Shown: piece by piece, positions 34,109-43,170 of the stretch
Position numbering within the stretch: position 1 is the first letter of the stretch
Layout: the number at the start of each line of letters is the position of its first letter
Assembly: GCA_910583675.1 (NCBI GenBank)
Contig: CAJTYH010000012.1
Coordinates: 1 to 64,000 of the forward strand
Source of the DNA: an uncultured Muribaculaceae bacterium
GTDB lineage: Bacteria; Bacteroidota; Bacteroidia; Bacteroidales; Muribaculaceae
Reading direction: 5' to 3'
DNA length: 64,000 nucleotides
Program-made: the position numbers and the translations under genes
Notes under the pieces: model-generated
What the model saw: only the letters and a program-made list of their open reading frames with translations
The model's database searches: none
Told to the model about the DNA's origin: nothing

Positions 34109-34242
34109 GTACATTTTTTGCTAAAACCTCCAAGAAAATCAATATAAAATTCAAGATGGGCATTCACCTGCGGTTGTATGCCCTTTGATATGGATTGCCA
34201 AAGGGTATGGTTGTGGCGAATTGCGCCTCGAATACAAAACAC

Positions 34243-34274
34243 ACCCGCCCCGGTTTTGTTTCACCGGGACGGGC
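34243..34274 (-). terminator. terminator of tig
   Basis: A GC-rich 12-bp stem with one mismatch (34243-34254 with 34263-34274, loop of 8) is followed on the minus strand by GTGTTTTG. It lies 32 bp after the tig stop. Confidence 0.75.
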
Positions 34275-34305
34275 ATGTCAGATCGTATGTCGGTTGATGT
34301 TATGT

Positions 34306-35667
34306 TTATTTTGCTTCGGCGATGGCCTTGAATTCGTCAAGGCTTACCGATTTTTCATCAAGGTGCACTTTGGCGCGTATGGCGTTGAACATCTTGCGGT
34401 CTGCAAGGTCTTCGCGCATACGGCGTCCGTAGTTTTTGTCCTCAAGGATGCGGCGGGCATAGTTGGTGAGTGTCTCGTCGTCCATGTTGGTCATGCCATA
34501 CTGCATGAACTGCTGGTATGCCACGGCTTTTGCATAGTCGAGCAGGTCTTCATCCGTAACCTTGATGTCAAGATCGCGGGCGATGCGGCCTTCGATGAGT
34601 TCCCACTTGATGGCGGGAACCATCTTGTCGTATTCTTCGTCCACCTTTTCAGCTGTGAGTTCCTCGTTGCGGGCTACAAGCCATTTCTTGAGGAATGCAG
34701 CGGGCAGGTCGAAGTTGCTGAACTTGTCCATGATGGCCTTGCGTGCGTCGCGGTTGAAGAGGTATTCGCTGTTGGGAGCGAGCTGTGCTGCGATCATCTT
34801 GCGGAGTTCAGTGAAGTATTCCTCCTCGTTGGTCACGTTTGCGCTGCCGGGGAAGACTTCCTTGTAGAATTCCTCTCCGTGTTCAGCCGGCTTGAGGACA
34901 ATGATCTCGGAGATTGCCAATTCGAAGTCGGCCTTCATCTCGGCTGCGTTCTCCTTGTCGATATGGAGCATTGAAGAAAGCTCTGCCGCGTTGCCTTCGC
35001 ATGTCTTCCAGGGGTTGAAGCGAACCTTGTCGCCGACTTTCTTCCCGAGGAACAGGTCTGCCTGCTCTTTGTCCTTGAAATACATGGGTGCAACGATGCC
35101 GTCAACCACCTGCACGGCGGTCTCGTCTGTCTTTACGGTACCGTCTTCGTTAAGTTCCATGATGGCACCCTTTACGAGGGCTTTTGCGTCTACCTCCTCA
35201 CCGGGCACCTGTGCGCCGAAGCGTTCGCGGAGTGCCTGATCCTGGTCAGCCACCATCTTTTCGTCAACAGAGATGGTATAGTAGGGGAGTGTGAGGTTTT
35301 CGTCTATGGCCACGTTGAACTCTGGTGCCATGCCAACCTCGTATTCAAATGTGTAGTCGGGCTGGTCAAGGCTTATTTCCTTGACTTCCACGGGAAGGGG
35401 TTCTCCGAGGATGTCGAGTTTGTTCTCACGGATATATTCGATGACTGCGCGGTAGACCTCCTCGTTGAGCACGTGGCTTTTTACCTCCTTGCCGAAACGG
35501 CGACGAAGCTGGTCAAGGCTTACATGCCCTTTACGGAAGCCGGGTATCACCCGATTGCGGCCTATTTCCTTAAGTTCCTGATTTACCTTGGCGATATAGT
35601 CGTCCTGAGCCACATCAACCTTGATGCGGCCTTCGAGTTCGCCGGTTTTTTCAAGCGTAACTTGCAT
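34306..35667 (-). CDS. tig: trigger factor chaperone
   Basis: Ribosome-bound chaperone for nascent chains, 453 residues from the ATG that gives MQVTLEKTGELEGRIKVDV; the frame extends 19 codons upstream through AT-rich leader. The ribosome-docking loop reads VIPGFRKGHVS, the family signature GFRxGxxP with Ser in place of Pro, near residue 41. A PPIase-like middle domain and a long helical C-terminal domain follow (LEDKNYGRRMREDL). Bacteroidetes trigger factors are divergent in the PPIase domain, as here. A promoter lies at 35721-35753. Confidence 0.93.
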   Translation of the reverse strand: MQVTLEKTGELEGRIKVDVAQDDYIAKVNQELKEIGRNRVIPGFRKGHVSLDQLRRRFGKEVKSHVLNEEVYRAVIEYIRENKLDILGEPLPVEVKEISLDQPDYTFEYEVGMAPEFNVAIDENLTLPYYTISVDEKMVADQDQALRERFGAQVPGEEVDAKALVKGAIMELNEDGTVKTDETAVQVVDGIVAPMYFKDKEQADLFLGKKVGDKVRFNPWKTCEGNAAELSSMLHIDKENAAEMKADFELAISEIIVLKPAEHGEEFYKEVFPGSANVTNEEEYFTELRKMIAAQLAPNSEYLFNRDARKAIMDKFSNFDLPAAFLKKWLVARNEELTAEKVDEEYDKMVPAIKWELIEGRIARDLDIKVTDEDLLDYAKAVAYQQFMQYGMTNMDDETLTNYARRILEDKNYGRRMREDLADRKMFNAIRAKVHLDEKSVSLDEFKAIAEAK

Positions 35668-35720
35668 AAAATGAAGTGTTTTTATGTTGTTATTATCTGT
35701 TTTGCACGATTTTTCAAGGT

Positions 35721-35753
35721 GCAAAATTAGCGGTAAAAATTGACTAATGCAAT
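35721..35753 (-). promoter_or_regulatory. promoter of tig
   Basis: The minus strand reads ATTG (35750-35753), 20 nt, TAATTTTGC (35721-35729): an exact -7 and one mismatch in -33. The leader is about 45-50 nt. Confidence 0.7.
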
Positions 35754-35912
35754 TAAAGGCAAGTTTTTTATCTAAAATTTATGAATAGATGGATGAATGA
35801 CAAGGGATAGAGTATGGATCCCGGTGTGTTAAAATAATGTTAATGAAATTGTGTGCTTCCTGTCCTTAGTAGGATAAGGATTAATTTTGTAAAAACAAGT
35901 AGCAGGAAACTG

Positions 35913-36575
35913 ATGAATGTAGTTGAGTACAAGGATGTGGAGATATTGCGGAAGGAACTTGTGGTTCTGAAGCATGTGGATCTCCGTATGGACGAGGGGG
36001 AGTTCGCCTATCTCATAGGTAAGGTGGGAAGCGGCAAGTCAAGCCTGCTTAAGTCCATGTATGCTGAGATTCCGGTATATACCGGTGAGGCTCGTGTGAT
36101 GGATATGGACTTGGTCGATATCCGTCGCAAGGATGTGCCCATGCTCCGCAGGCGCATAGGCATAGTTTTTCAGGACTTCCAGCTGCTGACGGATCGCAAT
36201 GTGTTCCAGAACCTCAATTTCGTCCTCAATGCTACTGGCTGGAAGGACGCTTCGGAAAAGGAAGCCCGCATAGATGAGGTGCTTTCACGTGTCGGGATGG
36301 CCAACAAGTCCTATAAGATGCCACATGAGCTTTCCGGTGGTGAACAGCAGCGTATCGTAATAGCGCGTGCGCTTCTCAACCATCCGCGCCTGATACTTGC
36401 AGACGAACCGACGGGCAACCTCGATCCGCAGACCGGCGACAGCATCGTGCGTTACCTGCATGACATTGCCGGGAAAGGGACGGCAGTGATAATGGCGACG
36501 CATAATCTCCAGCTTGTGGAACAGTACCCTGCAAGGGTCATGCGTTGTGAAGGGAAGCAGTTGATCTCTGAATAA
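35913..36575 (+). CDS. ftsE: ABC transporter ATP-binding protein, FtsE-like
   Basis: A 220-residue ATPase of the FtsE/LolD type. With FtsX, FtsE couples to periplasmic murein hydrolases at division. Walker A is GKVGSGKSSLLKSMY near residue 36, the signature LSGGEQQRIVIARALL, and Walker B LILADEPTGNLDP. The ATG at 35913 gives MNVVEYKDVEIL; the frame reads 20 codons further up without similarity, and a -7 element TAATTTTG lies at 35882-35889 within that stretch, which supports the later start. No ftsX is adjacent; the next gene is aspartokinase, 63 bp downstream. FtsE is the best match, but another small ABC ATPase cannot be excluded. Confidence 0.82.
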   Translation: MNVVEYKDVEILRKELVVLKHVDLRMDEGEFAYLIGKVGSGKSSLLKSMYAEIPVYTGEARVMDMDLVDIRRKDVPMLRRRIGIVFQDFQLLTDRNVFQNLNFVLNATGWKDASEKEARIDEVLSRVGMANKSYKMPHELSGGEQQRIVIARALLNHPRLILADEPTGNLDPQTGDSIVRYLHDIAGKGTAVIMATHNLQLVEQYPARVMRCEGKQLISE

Positions 36576-36638
36576 TCAAGCAAAGAATAATCAAGTAAGG
36601 AAAATGTCGGTCAGCGGTCTTGACCGTCGCATATTTTT

Positions 36639-37961
36639 ATGAAAGTATTGAAATTTGGCGGCACTTCAGTAGGGAGCGCCGGTCGTATAAAGGATGTTGC
36701 CGCTCTTGTAAGGGAAAGGGGCTGCAATATAGTCGTATTGTCGGCCATGTCGGGTACTACCAATACTCTGGTGGAGATATCGGGGTATCTTTATCGCAAG
36801 AATATAAACAGTGCCAAGGATACCATAAATCATCTGGAGGAGCGTTACCGCAATGTGCTGGCAGAACTTTATGAGGATGAAGCCATATTGCATGAAGCTA
36901 CCGAACGGTTGAACGAGCGTTTCTCGCTTATGCGCTCACTGGCTCACGACGGCTTTGACGAACGCGATGAAAAGACCATGCTTGCCCAGGGAGAACTTAT
37001 GTCTACAGCCATGATGGAGCTGTACATGCGCGAGCAGGGGGTGAAGTGCGTGTGGCTTCCAGCGCTTGATTTCATGCGTACCGACAGTAACGGAGAGGCC
37101 GACATAGATCATATAACCGAAGTGCTGTGTCCCATGCTGGAAGCCAATGCGGACGCGGATCTGTTCGTTACTCAGGGATTCATATGCAGGAACGCGGCCG
37201 GCGACATAGACAATTTGCAGAGAGGAGGAAGCGACCTTACGGCATCCTTGATCGGTGCGGCGATACACGCTGAAGAGATTGAGATATGGACGGACATAGA
37301 CGGTATGCATAACAATGACCCCCGCTATGTGGAGCGCACTACCCCCGTGGCTGAGCTGCATTTCGATGAGGCTGCGGAACTGGCCTATTTCGGTGCCAAG
37401 ATACTTCATCCCACATGTGTGATGCCCGCGAAATTCAACAACATTCCTATCCGTGTGCTCAACACCATGGAGCCTGACGCTCGTGGTACGCTGATTTACA
37501 ACACTGTGCACTCTCGCAGTATCAAAGCCGTGGCGGCCAAGGACGGTGTCATGGCTATCAAAATCAAGTCATCACGCATGCTCATGGCATCGGGATTCAT
37601 ACACCGCGTTTTTGAGATCTTCGACAATTACAAGCGTCCGATCGATATGATAGCGACCTCGGAGGTGGGAATCTCGGTGACCATAGACAATCCCCTCAAG
37701 CTGGAGCATATCATAGATGAGCTTAAGGAGATAGGCACCGTGACGGTGGATTACGACATGGTTATCATCTGTGTGGTGGGAGACCTCGAGTGGCACAACC
37801 GTGGGTTTGAGGCAAAGGCGATAGACGCCCTTCGTCACATTCCGGTGCGCATGATTTCATATGGCGGCTCGAACTACAACATATCTTTCCTTGTGAAGGC
37901 AGAGGACAAGGTGGGTGCCCTCAATGCCCTTACTGATGCGCTTTTTCCCGAGGAGGCGTGA
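36639..37961 (+). CDS. lysC: aspartate kinase
   Basis: First step of the aspartate pathway to Lys, Thr and Met: phosphorylates aspartate. It is a monofunctional 440-residue enzyme. MKVLKFGGTSVGSAGRIKDV is the N-terminal amino-acid-kinase motif; FVTQGFICRNAAGDIDNLQRGGSDLTA and the WTDIDGMHNNDPR segment form the substrate and ATP sites. The C-terminal 140 residues are tandem ACT domains (ATSEVGISVTIDN, VVGDLEWHNRGFEAKAIDAL) for feedback control. The enzyme is not fused to homoserine dehydrogenase, unlike ThrA. Confidence 0.94.
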   Translation: MKVLKFGGTSVGSAGRIKDVAALVRERGCNIVVLSAMSGTTNTLVEISGYLYRKNINSAKDTINHLEERYRNVLAELYEDEAILHEATERLNERFSLMRSLAHDGFDERDEKTMLAQGELMSTAMMELYMREQGVKCVWLPALDFMRTDSNGEADIDHITEVLCPMLEANADADLFVTQGFICRNAAGDIDNLQRGGSDLTASLIGAAIHAEEIEIWTDIDGMHNNDPRYVERTTPVAELHFDEAAELAYFGAKILHPTCVMPAKFNNIPIRVLNTMEPDARGTLIYNTVHSRSIKAVAAKDGVMAIKIKSSRMLMASGFIHRVFEIFDNYKRPIDMIATSEVGISVTIDNPLKLEHIIDELKEIGTVTVDYDMVIICVVGDLEWHNRGFEAKAIDALRHIPVRMISYGGSNYNISFLVKAEDKVGALNALTDALFPEEA

Positions 37962-38019
37962 CTGCCCTGATAGTGAAGGACACGACGCATGAGCGTCGCG
38001 CACGGAGCTTTGCTTTTAT

Positions 38020-38706
38020 TTATTGCGCGGTCGTGCCGATTGCCATGATGTCGGCTTCGAAGGTGTCGCGGTTTATGGCACGGTTGCGGAGCTTGTTGCG
38101 GTAGGCATAGATGGTGTTTACGCTGTAGTTGAGGGTGTGTGCGATACGGTTGGTATCCTCTATGCCGAGTCGCATGAAAGCGAGTATACGCAGATCGCTG
38201 TTTAGCGTCTCGCCGTCGTTCAGTGCTATCTGTTCGTCGGGTCGCAACAGTTCATTTACCTTTTCCACGAAATCGGGATAAAGGTTCAGGAATGATTCGT
38301 CGAATACCTTGTAGAATTCACGGCTCTGCTCCTCTATGAATTTTCCCGATTTGGTGATCTTGTAAAGTTCGTCGGTCTGACCGGCAGAGATCTTTCGGTT
38401 TGTCAGTTTGCAGAATTCCTTGAGCTTGTCCATGAATATGGAGCTAAGGTTGAGGAACTGGCTTATATACACGTCTTTTGCCCGGTTTGCGGTCTGAAGC
38501 ACCTGTTTCATGTTGGCAACCTTTACGAGCTGCCGTCTGAGATACCAGATGGCGACTATCAGGGATACAAGGCAAATTACAAGGAAGATTATTATCACAT
38601 AAAGCCATACGCGCCATTGTGCCATCTGGCGGTTATGGTGGTTTTCCACTATGTTGAGCAGTTCGGTGGTCTGGCTCATGCGCACGGATGCACGGCTTTG
38701 CACCAC
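38020..38706 (-). CDS. DUF6377-type membrane regulator, distal half (after in-frame stop)
   Basis: The frame is the direct in-frame continuation of the gene at 38728-39603 beyond a TAA. It begins with the residues just before a membrane helix (WLYVIIIFLVICLVSLIVAI, about 30-50) and a cytosolic coiled part, and ends in a LuxR-like helix-turn-helix (LRILAFMRLGIEDTNRIA, then YSVNTIYAYRNKLRNRA). It could be made on its own only by reinitiation at GTG 38706 or at a nearby ATG. That would give a membrane-tethered DNA-binding piece without its periplasmic TPR sensor. Confidence 0.75.
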   Translation of the reverse strand: MVQSRASVRMSQTTELLNIVENHHNRQMAQWRVWLYVIIIFLVICLVSLIVAIWYLRRQLVKVANMKQVLQTANRAKDVYISQFLNLSSIFMDKLKEFCKLTNRKISAGQTDELYKITKSGKFIEEQSREFYKVFDESFLNLYPDFVEKVNELLRPDEQIALNDGETLNSDLRILAFMRLGIEDTNRIAHTLNYSVNTIYAYRNKLRNRAINRDTFEADIMAIGTTAQ

Positions 38707-38727
38707 ATTGTCTATGGCTATGTTCAG

Positions 38728-39603
38728 TTAGTTGTGTGCCCTGTCCAGCTCCCCCAGTTCATAGAGCAGTCCTCCCAGTTCCTGGATGGAGGTTACTTCG
38801 AGGGTGGCAGTGCGTATGTCTGAGATGGCAGAAAGCGCCAGGTAGTAGATGCGGCCATTTATGTCTCCTCGCGCTCCGGCTATGGCAGACAGTATGTGGC
38901 ATGCTATGGCATAGTCCTGGTTGTGTGGCTCTATGCGTGTCAGGAGATTCGTGAGCACTTCCGCACTGCGTGCATATTCCCTGCAATAATAGTAGTTCTC
39001 CCCGAGATTCAACAGATATGTGTCGGAGCCTTGTGGCAATGTAGGCAACAGGCGTTTCTGGGCTTCCACGGCGAGGTTGTGCCATTTGTCGAAATGCCGT
39101 TCGTGTCCGTCGTAATAGAATGAGATGTACGAGTACATCTGCCTGGTCGCCGAGTAATATGTGGAACGCAATCCTTCTGAAAGGCGCGTGGTGTCGATGT
39201 CATCTATCTCGTTTAACGCATCATGTATGTATCCGCTTATGCTAAGGTACGTAGCCCGGCGTAAGCGGAATTCTGTCTCAAGGGAGTCTGTCCCTGCTTT
39301 TGCTGCCCATTCGATTCCTTGTGTATAATAGTGCAATGCCGAGTCGTTGTTGAAAGCGTTGTATGATTTCGCGATCGCCATTGTCTGCTCGAGCCAGGGG
39401 TGGCTTCCGACGGCCATGGTGGAGCGATCCGTCTTCATGGAGTCTATGCGTGCCACGCGTCTTGACTTGTAGGACTCGAACAGTCTTATCTCCCTGTCAA
39501 GATCGCGTAGCGCCTGTTCGGCTTGCCCGCGTGTCACAGAGGCAGCTCCGATATGCAGGCACAGCGACAGCAGTGGTATTAATAATATGGTCGGTTTTCT
39601 CAT
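38728..39603 (-). CDS. DUF6377-type membrane regulator, proximal half (ends at premature TAA)
   Basis: From ATG 39603 the protein starts with a signal peptide (MRKPTILLIPLLSLCLHIGA) and a periplasmic TPR-like helical region (ALRDLDREIRLFESYKSRR, SLYYNARQ-type repeats) of about 270 residues. It stops at TAA 38728-38730 after RAHN. In DUF6377 proteins a Tyr commonly sits here before a LNxxI helix and the downstream sequence is exactly that (LNIAIDNVV), so TAT/TAC to TAA is the simplest explanation. A -7 element TATCTTTGC (39611-39619, minus) is only 8 bp before the ATG, which supports this start over the longer frame. Confidence 0.75.
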   Translation of the reverse strand: MRKPTILLIPLLSLCLHIGAASVTRGQAEQALRDLDREIRLFESYKSRRVARIDSMKTDRSTMAVGSHPWLEQTMAIAKSYNAFNNDSALHYYTQGIEWAAKAGTDSLETEFRLRRATYLSISGYIHDALNEIDDIDTTRLSEGLRSTYYSATRQMYSYISFYYDGHERHFDKWHNLAVEAQKRLLPTLPQGSDTYLLNLGENYYYCREYARSAEVLTNLLTRIEPHNQDYAIACHILSAIAGARGDINGRIYYLALSAISDIRTATLEVTSIQELGGLLYELGELDRAHN

Positions 39604-39766
39604 GGTTGTTGCAAAGATAATACGATCCACCGTTTTTTCATAATGTATAATGGCATTTCCATTCTTTTTTGTGGATTCGCCTAATTCAACACAAAACAAA
39701 AAACGGTTCCTCCCGAAATTTACATCGCTTAACACCGCCTCTTCTTGTCAATTGGAAAAGAAACGC

Positions 39767-39774
39767 TACCTTTG
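39767..39774 (+). promoter_or_regulatory. -7 element for the surA-like/OstA-like operon
   Basis: TACCTTTG is an exact TAnnTTTG element, with TTG at 39745-39747 as a weak -33. It lies upstream of the chosen GTG start (39864) and also just before the extended frame's ATG (39786), so the sequence between would be leader. Confidence 0.55.
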
Positions 39775-39863
39775 TGGGTTGAAAGGTGTGCCGGTCTCCT
39801 TGCGGGCGGCACGGCGCTCTCCACCGTCACATCAAGTTAAATGCAACTTATCCATACAAGATA

Positions 39864-41222
39864 GTGAAACTCAGAACAGTTACTTTAGCCGCCGCAGGAT
39901 GTGCGATGGCTTTCGCAGCTTTAGCCGCCAGAAACAATGTGGTTGAGGAAGTGGCCTGGATGGTTGGCGACCAACCCATTTACAAAAGTGAGATCGAGGA
40001 GGCGTATCAGCAGATGCTGTATGAGAAGGTGCCGGTCGACGGCGATCCGTATTGTGTCATTCCCGAGCAGCTCGCTGTGGAGAAACTGTTTCTTCACCAG
40101 GCGGACATTGATACCGTGGAGGTACAGGAATCCATGGTGGTGCAGGCTGTGGAGCAGAGAATCAATTACATGATCAACAACCTTGGCACTACTGAAAAGG
40201 TGGAGGCTATGTTCCGCAAGCCTATGCCCGAACTTCGTCAGCAGCTGTTGGAGAACATGCGCAATCAATATCGTATAAACGAGGTACAAAAAAGCATATC
40301 AAAGGATCTGAAGGTTACCCCATCGGATGTGCGCAAATATTTTTCCTCGCTTCCTGCCGACTCCATACCTTTCGTGCCGCTGCAGGTTGAGGCGAAGATC
40401 ATAACGATCAATCCTAAGATTCCACAGCAGGAGATCGATGACGTGAAGGCTCGTCTGCGCGACTATGCCGATCGCGTCAATCGCGGAGAGACTCCATTCT
40501 CTACTCTTGCAATAATGTACAGCGAAGACGGATCCAGTGTGCGTGGCGGCGAAATCGGTTTCACGGGGAAAGCCGGTCTTGAGCCGGAGTATGCTGCCGT
40601 GGCCTTCAACCTGAACGATCCAAAGAAGGTTTCCAAGATAGTGGAGACGCAATACGGCTACCACATAATCCAGCTTATCGAAAAGCGAGGGGACCGCATC
40701 AATACACGTCACATACTCCTGCGGCCTAAGGTTTCGGACGCGGAACTTATGAATTCCTTGAATCGTCTTGACTCCCTCAGGACTGAGATCACCAACGGCA
40801 AATATACCTTTGAGGAGGCGACCATGGTCTCGCAGGACAAGGACACCCGCAACAACCATGGCCAGATGGTGAATCCCGAGAATAATTCAATCCGTTTCGA
40901 GATGGATCAACTTCCACAGGAAGTGGCCAAGAAAGTGGACGGTATGCAGGTAGGGGATGTTTCCGAGGCTTTCATAATGAAGGATCCCAAGCGAAACAAC
41001 GACATTGTGGCGCTGGTAAAGCTGACTGCACGCATTCCGGCTCACAAGGCCAATCTTTCAGATGATTATCAGCTTATAAAGCAGATGTATGAGAATTCGG
41101 CTCGCCAACAGATGCTCAAAGACTGGATAGAGAAGAAGATAAAAGACACCTATGTTAAGATCGAAGACAACTGGGCTGATTGTGAATTTAAGAACGCCGG
41201 TTGGTTGAAGATCAAGAAGTGA
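39864..41222 (+). CDS. SurA-like periplasmic peptidyl-prolyl isomerase/chaperone
   Basis: Periplasmic foldase for outer-membrane proteins. The GTG at 39864 gives a short signal peptide (VKLRTVTLAAAGCAMAFAAL); upstream ATG 39786 would put 26 odd residues before it. From the signal, a SurA-N-like helical domain (VGDQPIYKSEIEEAY), then two rotamase domains of the parvulin type: the first near residues 215-300 (YSEDGSSVRGGEIGFTGK, QYGYHIIQLIEKRGDRI), the second near 305-400 (RHILLRPKVSDAEL). Total 452 residues. It overlaps or abuts an OstA-like gene, so the pair probably serves envelope and outer-membrane assembly. Confidence 0.88.
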   Translation: MKLRTVTLAAAGCAMAFAALAARNNVVEEVAWMVGDQPIYKSEIEEAYQQMLYEKVPVDGDPYCVIPEQLAVEKLFLHQADIDTVEVQESMVVQAVEQRINYMINNLGTTEKVEAMFRKPMPELRQQLLENMRNQYRINEVQKSISKDLKVTPSDVRKYFSSLPADSIPFVPLQVEAKIITINPKIPQQEIDDVKARLRDYADRVNRGETPFSTLAIMYSEDGSSVRGGEIGFTGKAGLEPEYAAVAFNLNDPKKVSKIVETQYGYHIIQLIEKRGDRINTRHILLRPKVSDAELMNSLNRLDSLRTEITNGKYTFEEATMVSQDKDTRNNHGQMVNPENNSIRFEMDQLPQEVAKKVDGMQVGDVSEAFIMKDPKRNNDIVALVKLTARIPAHKANLSDDYQLIKQMYENSARQQMLKDWIEKKIKDTYVKIEDNWADCEFKNAGWLKIKK

Positions 41223-41236
41223 GTCGCTTGTCTGGA

Positions 41237-43144
41237 ATGCGAGACGGTAAAAGCAAAACCCAATCATGTGCATCCTGCAACGGGAGGCGCGGCTTGACGG
41301 CGGCCTTCTGCTTTGCCGTGTGCATGGTCTGTCTCTCCGTTTTTGCTTCGGGAAAGGGAAACGCCCCTTCTTCGCGTACTGTGCCGGCCACGTTGCGCAC
41401 TCCCGATACTGCTGCTATAAAACCCACGCTTCCCTATGCAGACCGTTATCAGCGCAATCGTGTGTTTCTGGAGCGTGCCGATGAGTTGCGTGCGGAGGAT
41501 GGGACAGACTATCAGATCGTGGTGGGAGATGTGGAATTCCGTAAGGCTGACATGTACATGTATTGCGACAGTGCCCATTTCTATGACAATCCCGGCTCAA
41601 TCCGGGCGTTCGGCAATGTGCGCATGGAACAAGGGGATACGCTTTTTGTATATGCCGACGAGCTGGACTATTCCGATTCCACCCAATTGGCGGTTCTGTA
41701 TGCCGATCCCGGAAAGAAAGTTCGTCTGATAAACAGGGATGTGACTTTGTTGACCGATATATTCAACTATGACTTGGGCATAGATCTCGGTTTCTATGAG
41801 GTCGGAGGAGTGCTCACCGACCGTGACAACCGTCTTGACTCAAGATACGGGGAATACAGCCCTACCACCAAGGATGCCCTCTTCCGCGAGAACGTGCACC
41901 TTAACAGCCTTTCCGAGAAAGATACGCTTGACATATACACGGACGACATGCTGTACAATACGGCAACCCATATCGCTATCCTTGACACGGTTTCCACCAT
42001 AATAGCCTCGGATGGCACTATTTATACGTCTCGCGGAGTATACAACACGGAGACATCGCAGGCAGACCTTTACCGTCGCTCGTTGGTCGTGGCAAGCAAC
42101 GGGAACACCCTTACCGGAGATACTTTGTACTACGACAGGAACATAGGATTCGGGGAAGCGTTCGGAAACATAGAGCTCACGGATACTGCCAATAAAGTGA
42201 TCCTGACCGGCAACTATGGATTCTATTTCGAGGTTTCTGACAGTGCCATGGTTACCGGAAGGGCTCTTGCGAAGGAATTCTCCACGGCCGGGGACACGCT
42301 GTTCCTGCATGCCGACACCATCCGGACGCGCCTGTTCATAACCCCGGCACGTGCCATCAATGATTCCGTAACCGCCCCTGCGGATACAACCCATCATATT
42401 GTCGCCGCACCGCATGTGCGCTTTTTCCGTTCCGACCTGCAGGGTCTTTGCGATTCAATGACTTTCGTGCAGCGAGACTCCATGATGTACATGGATTATC
42501 ATCCCGTGGTATGGAATGAGAGCAAGCAGATATTCGGAAATGTCATACAGGTACACCTTAACGACAGCACTGCCGACTGGGCAAAGCTCCCTGATTTCGC
42601 CTTTATGGCGGAATGGATAGACGAGGAATTTTACAATCAGCTTTCAGGGAAAGAGATGACCGCCTATTTTGATGGCGGTGCGATACGTCACCTTGATGTG
42701 AGCGGCAACGTACAGGCGATTTTCCTTCCGGAAGAGTCCGATTCCACGTTCAATAAGATAGCAAACATAGAATGTTCTTTCCTGTCTGCCGACTTTGTGA
42801 ACCAAGCCATAGATCGCATGAAGTTCTGGCCGGAATCCTCAGGTACTACGACACCATTGTATCTGGCAAAGAAAAGCCTCTTCTATTTGCCGCAATTCCG
42901 TTGGTTCGAGCCGATAAGGCCTATATCGCCGGAAGATGTGTTCAATGTCTCATATGAGATGCTTGAGCTGATGAAAGAGCCTCCGTTCGGTTCGCGTCAG
43001 GGACGCGGAGGAGGATCTGCACCGGCAAGCGCCGCCCCTCCTTCACGGTTTGAGGGCGCTGCAGCCGACTCTTCCGCTGGTGTCGGTGACGCTCCTGTTG
43101 ATGTGGACGACGATCCGGCCATGGATCAGGAGAAAAACAATTGA
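41237..43144 (+). CDS. OstA/LptA-like periplasmic protein
   Basis: Bacteroidetes OstA-like protein (about 635 residues) related to the LPS transport proteins LptA and the LptD N-domain. N-terminal hydrophobic segment (LTAAFCFAVCMVCLSVFA) serves as the signal. Repeating beta-jellyroll units follow: MYMYCDSAHFYDNPGSIRA, VYADELDYSDSTQLAVLY, VTLLTDIFNYDL, GDTLYYDRNIGFGEAFGNI, all of the 'convert, layer, strand' OstA type. The C-terminal 50 residues are Gly/Ala/Pro/Asp-rich and low complexity. It lacks an LptD beta-barrel. Start is ambiguous: GTG 41219 overlaps the upstream stop by 4 nt; ATG 41237 is preferred. Confidence 0.8.
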   Translation: MRDGKSKTQSCASCNGRRGLTAAFCFAVCMVCLSVFASGKGNAPSSRTVPATLRTPDTAAIKPTLPYADRYQRNRVFLERADELRAEDGTDYQIVVGDVEFRKADMYMYCDSAHFYDNPGSIRAFGNVRMEQGDTLFVYADELDYSDSTQLAVLYADPGKKVRLINRDVTLLTDIFNYDLGIDLGFYEVGGVLTDRDNRLDSRYGEYSPTTKDALFRENVHLNSLSEKDTLDIYTDDMLYNTATHIAILDTVSTIIASDGTIYTSRGVYNTETSQADLYRRSLVVASNGNTLTGDTLYYDRNIGFGEAFGNIELTDTANKVILTGNYGFYFEVSDSAMVTGRALAKEFSTAGDTLFLHADTIRTRLFITPARAINDSVTAPADTTHHIVAAPHVRFFRSDLQGLCDSMTFVQRDSMMYMDYHPVVWNESKQIFGNVIQVHLNDSTADWAKLPDFAFMAEWIDEEFYNQLSGKEMTAYFDGGAIRHLDVSGNVQAIFLPEESDSTFNKIANIECSFLSADFVNQAIDRMKFWPESSGTTTPLYLAKKSLFYLPQFRWFEPIRPISPEDVFNVSYEMLELMKEPPFGSRQGRGGGSAPASAAPPSRFEGAAADSSAGVGDAPVDVDDDPAMDQEKNN

Positions 43145-43170
43145 TTCTTACTTACCTAAATATACACACC

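Noticed and set aside
37983..37998. Hairpin CGACGC/GCGTCG after aspartokinase as terminator
   Set aside because: Only six base pairs and no T run directly after it.
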